Origin: Alphaproteobacteria bacterium
GTDB lineage: Bacteria; Pseudomonadota; Alphaproteobacteria; RF32; CAG-977
Assembly: GCA_017476085.1 (NCBI GenBank)
Contig: JAFVEJ010000122.1
Span: forward strand, 1 to 16,490
Length of the DNA: 16,490 nt
Direction of reading: 5' to 3'
How positions within the stretch are numbered: the stretch's first letter is position 1; every line of letters starts with the position of its first letter. Position numbers and translations under genes: made by a program. The notes under the pieces were generated by a model, which searched no databases, was not told the DNA's origin, and was given only the letters and a program-made list of their open reading frames with translations. This document shows positions 7,851 to 14,000 of this stretch, piece by piece.

Positions 7851-8564
7851 ATGGAAAAAAGTGTGCCAAATGCGTCTGTTCGCAAAAACATAAACAAATC
7901 TGCTGTTTCCGGAGAAGGGCAAGCAGAAAAAGGCGGGCGTTTGGCTACTTTTATGTGGTTATCGCGTTTTTTTAACGCTTTATGCTTTTTGCTGGTTTTT
8001 ACGGCGTCCGTTTTATCTCTTTCTCTGATTCATATTGCAAAAGAGGCGGACGTTGATTCCGTGTTGGTGACCGCGCCGATGTTTTCTGACAATTTGGCCT
8101 ATTTTGAACCGTTGCATCCGGATATGCCGACAATGGATGTTTTGGCTGAAATGTTTGTTCGCCAATATGTGACGGTCAGAAACAGCGTTTGGCCAAATGA
8201 ACGGAAAATGCGGTATGATTGGGGGCCGGGCGGTATAATAAATAGAATGTCCACCTATCGCGTGTATGAAATTTTTGTCGAGAGAGAAGCAAAACATTAC
8301 TATCCTTCGATGGACTTTGAAAGCACGCCGGCAGTTGTGGTTGACACGAATATCAAAAAAATCATTAAAGAAGGCTGGAACAGCTGGCAGCTCTTTTTTG
8401 ATACGCGTAAAATGGCTAAATCAATCGATCCTCCGGAGATTGAACATTGGATCGCGACGATTCAATTCCGATATTACGCGTCAAATGCATTTATGCGGCC
8501 ATGGCTGCGCAATCCGTTAGGGTTTACGGTAACGCAGTATCATTTGGCACGTCAAAAGCAGTAG
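7851..8564 (+). CDS. VirB8-like T4SS inner-membrane protein, copy A (DotJ/DotI-type position)
   Basis: This 237-residue bitopic protein has a basic cytoplasmic N-terminus of about 35 residues, one membrane helix (about 36-61) and a periplasmic domain. It shares three blocks with copy B downstream: RQYVTVRN (104-111), WGPGGIINRMSTYRVYEIF (124-142) and NPLGFTVTQY (221-230). The last is a VirB8 hallmark near the C-terminus. VirB8/DotI proteins are assembly platforms of the T4SS inner-membrane complex and contact VirB9/VirB10. Two paralogs next to each other recall IcmM/IcmL (DotJ/DotI) of Legionella-type systems. It is the first gene of the operon. Its ribosome site is poor (only an A-rich stretch before the ATG). 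The NTF2-like fold is inferred from family knowledge, not seen. Confidence 0.8.
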   Translation: MEKSVPNASVRKNINKSAVSGEGQAEKGGRLATFMWLSRFFNALCFLLVFTASVLSLSLIHIAKEADVDSVLVTAPMFSDNLAYFEPLHPDMPTMDVLAEMFVRQYVTVRNSVWPNERKMRYDWGPGGIINRMSTYRVYEIFVEREAKHYYPSMDFESTPAVVVDTNIKKIIKEGWNSWQLFFDTRKMAKSIDPPEIEHWIATIQFRYYASNAFMRPWLRNPLGFTVTQYHLARQKQ

Positions 8565-8580
8565 CTTGAGGAGAAAAACA

Positions 8581-8769
8581 ATGAAAATGATTGGAAAAGC
8601 GTTCTTTATTATCGGGCTTTGCGCCGTTTTAAACGCATGCGGTTCCATTTATGAGAAGGAAGTTGTCGGTATCGGGCCGGATATTTCCGAATTAAAGCGT
8701 TCTCCATGCGCTTGTATGCTGTTGAAATTGCCTGCAAATTTGCCTGATTGGATGGCGTCGAACGGATAA
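8581..8769 (+). CDS. Small T4SS lipoprotein with CxC motif (VirB7-like position)
   Basis: The 62-residue product has a short hydrophobic signal ending in the lipobox-like LNAC (Cys20), so it should be lipidated and exported. The mature part is about 42 residues and contains a CxC pair (Cys43, Cys45) in SPCACM, then LLKLPANLPDWM. Size and location fit a VirB7-like lipoprotein that stabilises the outer-membrane VirB9 ring, but I cannot recognise sequence similarity, and it is much shorter than DotK or DotD. GAGGAG (8568-8573) lies seven bases before the ATG, so this start is preferred over an upstream in-frame TTG whose reading would include that site. It sits 16 bases after copy A and 11 before copy B. 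Confidence 0.72.
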   Translation: MKMIGKAFFIIGLCAVLNACGSIYEKEVVGIGPDISELKRSPCACMLLKLPANLPDWMASNG

Positions 8770-8780
8770 ATGAGGGAAAT

Positions 8781-9563
8781 ATGCCCAGACCGGTTAAATC
8801 AAAACAACAGCTGACCATTAAAAATGCCGATACAGGTTCTGTCCCGGCAAAAAATTCCGATGCGGGAAACGTAAAGAAAACGGCGGCAGCGGCATCAACG
8901 CGGAATGCTGCCGGTACAGAACAAATTTCTGTTGATTTGCTTCGGGAACGCCGTTATTTGTGGACGGCTCGGGCATTTGCGATTGTGTCGGCTGTGGCGT
9001 TATGTCTTAATCTGGTTTTGTTGCTGGCAATTATGCATTTAATGCCGCTGAAACGGGTGGAACCGTTTTTGCTGACATTTCAGAACAGAGACGAACAAGT
9101 GGTGAAGATTCGTCCGTTGGCTAAGGATTTAGCGGCAGAAGATATTATTTCGGAAGCGATGATCCGTCAGTATGTGCTGCTGCGCAACACAATGATAGCC
9201 GATGTTGATGAAATGGCTTTTCGTTGGGGGCCTGACGGTCCTTTGCGCTGGATGTCGTCTTCGCAGGTTTATAATCAATTCAGCAAAACGGTCAAAGATT
9301 GGTTGGCTCGGATTAAACTGGAAGGATTGACGCGTGAAGTGCGTATTGAATCCGTTGTGCGCAACCAAAATATTTGGCTGGTTTATATCGTAACGCGCGA
9401 TATGTTGCCGGAAGCGGAAGAACCTGCTATTTCGCGTTGGCGTATCCGGCTGTCGATTAAATATTTCGGACAAGAGCAAAAAGAAGTGAAATATGTTAAC
9501 CGGCTTAAAAACCCGTTGGGATTTGCGGTTGACAGATATGCAATTGAAAGTGCTAACGATTAA
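8781..9563 (+). CDS. VirB8-like T4SS inner-membrane protein, copy B (DotI/IcmL-type position)
   Basis: The 260-residue protein has an Ala/Lys/Asn-rich cytoplasmic N-terminus of about 60 residues, one membrane helix (about 63-86) and a periplasmic VirB8-like domain. Shared blocks with copy A are RQYVLLRN (129-136), WGPDGPLRWMSSSQVYNQF (149-167) and NPLGFAVDRY (244-253). The middle region WLVYIVTRDM and SRWRIRLSIKYF looks like the beta-strands of the family. It should form part of the inner-membrane platform, perhaps a hetero-oligomer with copy A. The start at ATG 8781 follows GAGGG (8772-8776); another in-frame ATG at 8748 would overlap the lipoprotein gene. VirB8 (P-type) and DotI (I-type) cannot be separated with certainty by eye. 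Confidence 0.82.
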   Translation: MPRPVKSKQQLTIKNADTGSVPAKNSDAGNVKKTAAAASTRNAAGTEQISVDLLRERRYLWTARAFAIVSAVALCLNLVLLLAIMHLMPLKRVEPFLLTFQNRDEQVVKIRPLAKDLAAEDIISEAMIRQYVLLRNTMIADVDEMAFRWGPDGPLRWMSSSQVYNQFSKTVKDWLARIKLEGLTREVRIESVVRNQNIWLVYIVTRDMLPEAEEPAISRWRIRLSIKYFGQEQKEVKYVNRLKNPLGFAVDRYAIESAND

Positions 9564-9575
9564 AGAAGGTGTCCC

Positions 9576-11063
9576 GTGAAAAGATATTTTAAAATCCGCC
9601 TTTTTACAGTTATGTTGGTTTTGTGTTGTTTAACGGTTCGGACCGTTTCGGCACAGCAGACGGCTGCCCGCGAATCTATGGATGCGGCGATCGAACAGTC
9701 AAACGGTCAGTATTCCGAGATAGATATGCCTTTCTGGTCTTTGGGAATGCAGCAAAAAGCCTGGAACAAGCCGATGGAACATTTGGGAGAAGGCCAGTCT
9801 AAACCGGGATATTCAAAATATTACTGGACGCCGGATTTGGTTTTGCCTTTGCGTATTCGCGAAGGAATGCATACGCTGGTCAATTTCCCTTCTTGGGAAT
9901 TAATCGAAAACGTGTTTGTCGGGAATGAAACCGCTTTCGGAGCGCAGAAAGTCGCTCCGAACGGTTTGATGATTTTCGCGGCCAGCGTTGATTTGGTCGG
10001 AATGGATACGAATATGATCGTGTTCGGGCGTTCCGGAAACAGATATGTTTTTTATCTCAGAAGCGAAACTTTTAATACGGACAGAATTACAAATTCTGTC
10101 GTGGATATTATTGTCAACGACGCAAAATTTGTTCCCGACGAATCAGGATTGACGCCGACCGCGTCCGGTTCCGTGCCGGTCGGAGGCGGAATGGGAGTCG
10201 GTTTCGGTTCCGCCGGTAATATGCGCGGCGGAAAAACAACAAAGAACCCTACCGAAGACTGGCTGGCGGATGTGGCTGTGGATCCCGAAAAGCTGCGTTT
10301 TGATATCGATGTGTTTATTCCCAATCCGGCGGATATGGAAATTGCTCCCGAACGTGTATGGCGCGATGAAATTTTCACTTATATTGATTTCGGACCTAAG
10401 TCTTTGACGATGACGGAACGGCCGATTGTTAATATGCTTTCTCAAGGATCCGAAGTTCCCATCGGTTTCAGGACGCGCGGACCGAACGGTCGGTTAATGG
10501 TTGTAGAAGGAATCGGTGATCTGGTATTGCGCAACGGAAAAAGACTGCTATGTTTGAAAATCAGAAAAGATCCGTCATACGGAACGGAATGGGTGGAATA
10601 TGAAGCTTCCGTTCAGCCTAAATGGACGCCCGGTCCGATGATTACAACCGGCGGATATGATGGGACGAAGGTTCAATCTGCCGGAAATGTGCCGAATATG
10701 AATGCCGGAGCAAACACTTTCAGCGCAAATCAAATTGCCCAGTTTTCAATGCAGCGCAATCAGAGTTACGGATATGCCGCGCAGCCGTATCGCGGAGGAT
10801 CGGAAAACGGTTTTGCCATTGAGCTTGGTGCGGACAGTGAAATTTCTACATTGGAACAGAAATGGGATGCCATTGCGCGTAAAAACAGAGATTTGTTAGG
10901 CGGTTATGAGCCGTATTATTCGGTGGATGCCGTTGCGGAAGGCGAATCAAGAGATCTGTTCCGTTTGCGTATCGGTCCCGTGAACAGTATTGAAGCCGGG
11001 GATAAATTATGTAATCAATTGGGTCGCCGCGGGGTGACGTGTATGGTTGTGCGGACACAATGA
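9576..11063 (+). CDS. VirB9/CagX-like T4SS outer-membrane core protein with C-terminal SPOR domain
   Basis: The 495-residue protein has a signal peptide (cleavage near VSA-QQ, residue 26), an N-terminal VirB9-type beta-domain (about 86-182: LPLRIREGMHTLVNFP, GLMIFAAS, TNMIVFGRSGNRYVFYLRS), a Gly-rich linker (about 190-220) and the second VirB9/CagX domain (about 240-345: IAPERVWRDEIFTYIDFG, ERPIVN, LMVVEGIGDLVLRNGKRLL). After an Asn/Gln-rich linker comes a full SPOR domain (about 412-495), with FAIELGAD, a central helix ending DLLGGYEP, and FRLRIGPVNSIEAGDKLCNQ, ending CMVV. SPOR domains bind denuded peptidoglycan; VirB9 does not normally carry one. The GTG start has AAGAAGG five to six bases upstream. 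The stop overlaps the next start as ATGA, so the two are translationally coupled. Confidence 0.85.
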   Translation: MKRYFKIRLFTVMLVLCCLTVRTVSAQQTAARESMDAAIEQSNGQYSEIDMPFWSLGMQQKAWNKPMEHLGEGQSKPGYSKYYWTPDLVLPLRIREGMHTLVNFPSWELIENVFVGNETAFGAQKVAPNGLMIFAASVDLVGMDTNMIVFGRSGNRYVFYLRSETFNTDRITNSVVDIIVNDAKFVPDESGLTPTASGSVPVGGGMGVGFGSAGNMRGGKTTKNPTEDWLADVAVDPEKLRFDIDVFIPNPADMEIAPERVWRDEIFTYIDFGPKSLTMTERPIVNMLSQGSEVPIGFRTRGPNGRLMVVEGIGDLVLRNGKRLLCLKIRKDPSYGTEWVEYEASVQPKWTPGPMITTGGYDGTKVQSAGNVPNMNAGANTFSANQIAQFSMQRNQSYGYAAQPYRGGSENGFAIELGADSEISTLEQKWDAIARKNRDLLGGYEPYYSVDAVAEGESRDLFRLRIGPVNSIEAGDKLCNQLGRRGVTCMVVRTQ

Positions 11064-14000
11064 ACGAAGAATTACTCAGCTCATCAGACAGATATTTAAA
11101 AAAATCCAACAGGACTCTGTTGATTGTCGGGATTGTGGCTTTTTTGGCTTTCCTGATAGGCGTTTTTGTCTTGTTGCTCGGAGGGGAAGAACAAAAAAAA
11201 GATGCTGAGGTAACGATAGACGGAGCTGCCGACAGTTCCACAAGTATCGCCGGAGGTCAGGCGGATACGTTTAATTTGCCGCAGGATGCCGCGCCTTCAA
11301 CCATTCGTTTGGTAGTTTCTCCGGAAACGCTGCGTTTCGATCAGGTTGTTTTGGGAACAGAAGCGGAAGGAACGCTGACATTATCCGCTTCTTCCGGGCG
11401 TGTGGGCGTTACGTCCGTTGAATTTGAAAACAAGCAGGATGAAGGTTTCGTTCTGGACAATAAATGCCGTAAAGACATTGTCTTGACCGGAGATGTTACC
11501 TGTAACGTGGTTATTCGCTGGGAACCGAAAACAGCCCGCACGATGCAGTCGAACCTGGCTATTCGATGGAGTGACGAGACTTTCGGCGGGATCGGCCGAA
11601 AAGTTATCGTGCCGATTTCCGCTATGGCAATTGATACCAGTATGTGCGGCGTTTGTGACGAAGCGCCGGGCAGTGGCGGATCAATGCTTGAACAATTGCG
11701 TAAAAAAGGGCGCGTTATTTTGGGGCCGGACGGAAAACCGATCGGTTATGCGGATGAAAACGGGGTCGTTTATGGGTTGGACGGCAAAAGAATCGGGACT
11801 TTGCGTGAAGACGGAACGGTCGTTGACGATCAGGGATATGTGATCGGAGTTGCGGAAGGATCACGGTTGGCTATCGGGCCGAATGGGGAAGTTTTGGGAA
11901 CAATATTGCCGGATGGCCGTGTTATCGATAAGGATGGCCGCTTGATCGGTTACGCTTTGCCGGACGGAACGATTGTTGACGCAAACGGCAATGTGATCGG
12001 CGCGGCTGTTAAAACCGGATTGGCTTATGATAAAAACGGCAATGTGATCGGTCGGATAATGCCGGACGGTACCGTTGTCGATGAAAACGGCAATATTATC
12101 GGTTATGTCAATCCGGACGGAACGATCGTTGATGCAAACGGGAATATTATCGGTTCGGTCGCTCCTCAGGGTGCTGTCGTTGACGCATTGGGCAAACCAT
12201 TGGGGGTTGTTATGCCGGACGGCACCGTTGTCGATAAAGACGGCAATATTATCGGTCGCGTTTTGCCGAACGGTTTCGTCGTTGATAAAGACGGCAACAT
12301 TATCGGTCGTGTTGTCAAAGAAGGTCTGGCAATCGGTCCGGCATGCAAAATGGTCGGAAGAATCAGCACGGACGGTTCCGTTATGTCCGGCAATCGCCAG
12401 GTGGGGCGTTTGACGGCTTCTTTAACAGTTGTCGATATGTCCGGGAATCCGATAGCCGGTTACGTTGAAGAAGGCGCTTTGATTGACTGGAACGGTAAAA
12501 TCATCGGTAAAATCGATACCGACGGTCAGCCGGTTTCCTTTAAAGGAGAACCTTTGGGATGCCTGACGCCATATGGGACGGTTATCAATGATGCCGAAGA
12601 AATTACGTCCGCGGTATTGCCGAAAGGGACGGTTGTCGACAATCAGGCCGGCGTTATCGGTCGAATAATGCCGGATGGTTCGGTCGTCGGAGACGGTGAA
12701 TTAAAAGGCCGTATTTTGCCGGATAAAACGTTTTTATCTCAATCCGGTTCCATTGATGGTGCGCTGGCTCGTCAGAATGTGGGGGTCGGTCCCGGCTGTA
12801 TGGCTTTAGGGTATGCCAATGTAGACGGGCAGGTTATCACGGCGAAGGGAGACCTTGTCGGATATTTGGCTGCCAACGGTGAAATTCTTGACGATAAAAA
12901 GATTGTTTTGGGGCGAATTATGGATTCGTCGGTCGCCTTGAATAATCAGGGGCGGCTTGTCGGCATTATGGATGTGGACGGCAAAGTACAGGATAAAAAC
13001 GGCAAGATTTTGGGATGTATGGATCCTTCGGGAATTGTAATTAATTCCAAAAATGAAGCTATCGGAATGCAGATGCCCGTAGGCGGTGTGCTTGACCGCG
13101 ACGGGCGCACAATCGGCTGGGTGATGCCTGACGGGGCTGTTTCAAGCGCAAAAGGGGCTTCCGTCGGACGAGTCATGCCGGACAGCTCGGTTGTTGATTT
13201 AAGCGGCCAGACCGTTGCGCGCGTTGCTCCGTACAAGGGCTTTGCAATGAAAGACGCCTGCAGCATTGCCGGCAGTATATTGATGGACGGACGTGTTGTA
13301 GATAAAAACTTTAACCGCAGCGCATATATTCAAATGAATGACACGTTGGTTAATGAAGGCGGTTCTTTCCTGGGGCGCGTCGCTTATGCTCCCCGTGCAA
13401 TCAGCACCAAGGATGTTTATCTGGGCAGAACGGCACAAGATGGTGCGTTGTTTGATGCTTCCGGCAAAAAGCTCGGCTGTCTGCGTCCGGATTCTTTATT
13501 CGTTGATCAGAGCAACAAATTTTTAGGAGCCGCTTTGCCGGAGGGGGTCGCCGTCAACAGCAAAACAAGTCTGTATGCACGAGGCGATTCGATTGCAAAA
13601 GCAATGAATCTGAAAGGCTCATCCTTTATCGGAACAGTTACGCTCAGCGGCCTGATTAAAGAAAAAGATTCTATTACCGGCGGTATTATTCCTCCAAAAG
13701 CGGATGTTTTGGATATCAAAACCAGCAAAAAAATCGGTCGTCTGATGCCGGACGGATCAGCTGTGGATTTAGTTGGCAAATATTTAGGTCGTTTAAGAAT
13801 GCCCGCCGGAGAAATTGTGGATTCCGGCAACAAAGTCGTCGGGAAAATTTTTGTCGGTATGCGTCTGGTGGTCGGACCGAATGGGGAAATTCTGGGAGCT
13901 GTTATGCCGGACGGGTCTGTCGTGGATGCGACGGGACGTGTTATAGGCAAGGCAGATCTGAACGGTCAGGTGGTTGATGAAAACGGACGCGTGATCGGGG

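Noticed and set aside
7339..7869. 176-residue minus-strand frame over the helicase tail
   Set aside because: It is antisense to the Lys/Glu-rich tail, giving a Phe/Ser-rich product of the kind expected by chance, and it overlaps two supported plus-strand features.
9576..11063. Calling this gene DotH/IcmK outright
   Set aside because: Gene order fits, but the APERVWRDEIFTYIDFG and RNGKRLL elements are those of VirB9/CagX proteins; DotH signatures as I recall them (PWPI region) are not seen.
11493..12413. Short plus-strand frames within the giant gene (11493-11843 and 12075-12413)
   Set aside because: They are out-of-frame readings of the same repeats and are fully contained in the long open frame, which shows conserved protein-level repeats.
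12166..13950. Minus-strand open frames in the repeat region (e.g. 12166-12393, 12946-13266, 13507-13950)
   Set aside because: They are antisense readings of the 51-bp coding repeats, rich in Pro/Ser/Thr (GITxPIxLP-like). They exist because the repeat rarely creates stops on that strand. They lack ribosome sites, and the plus frame is clearly the coding one.
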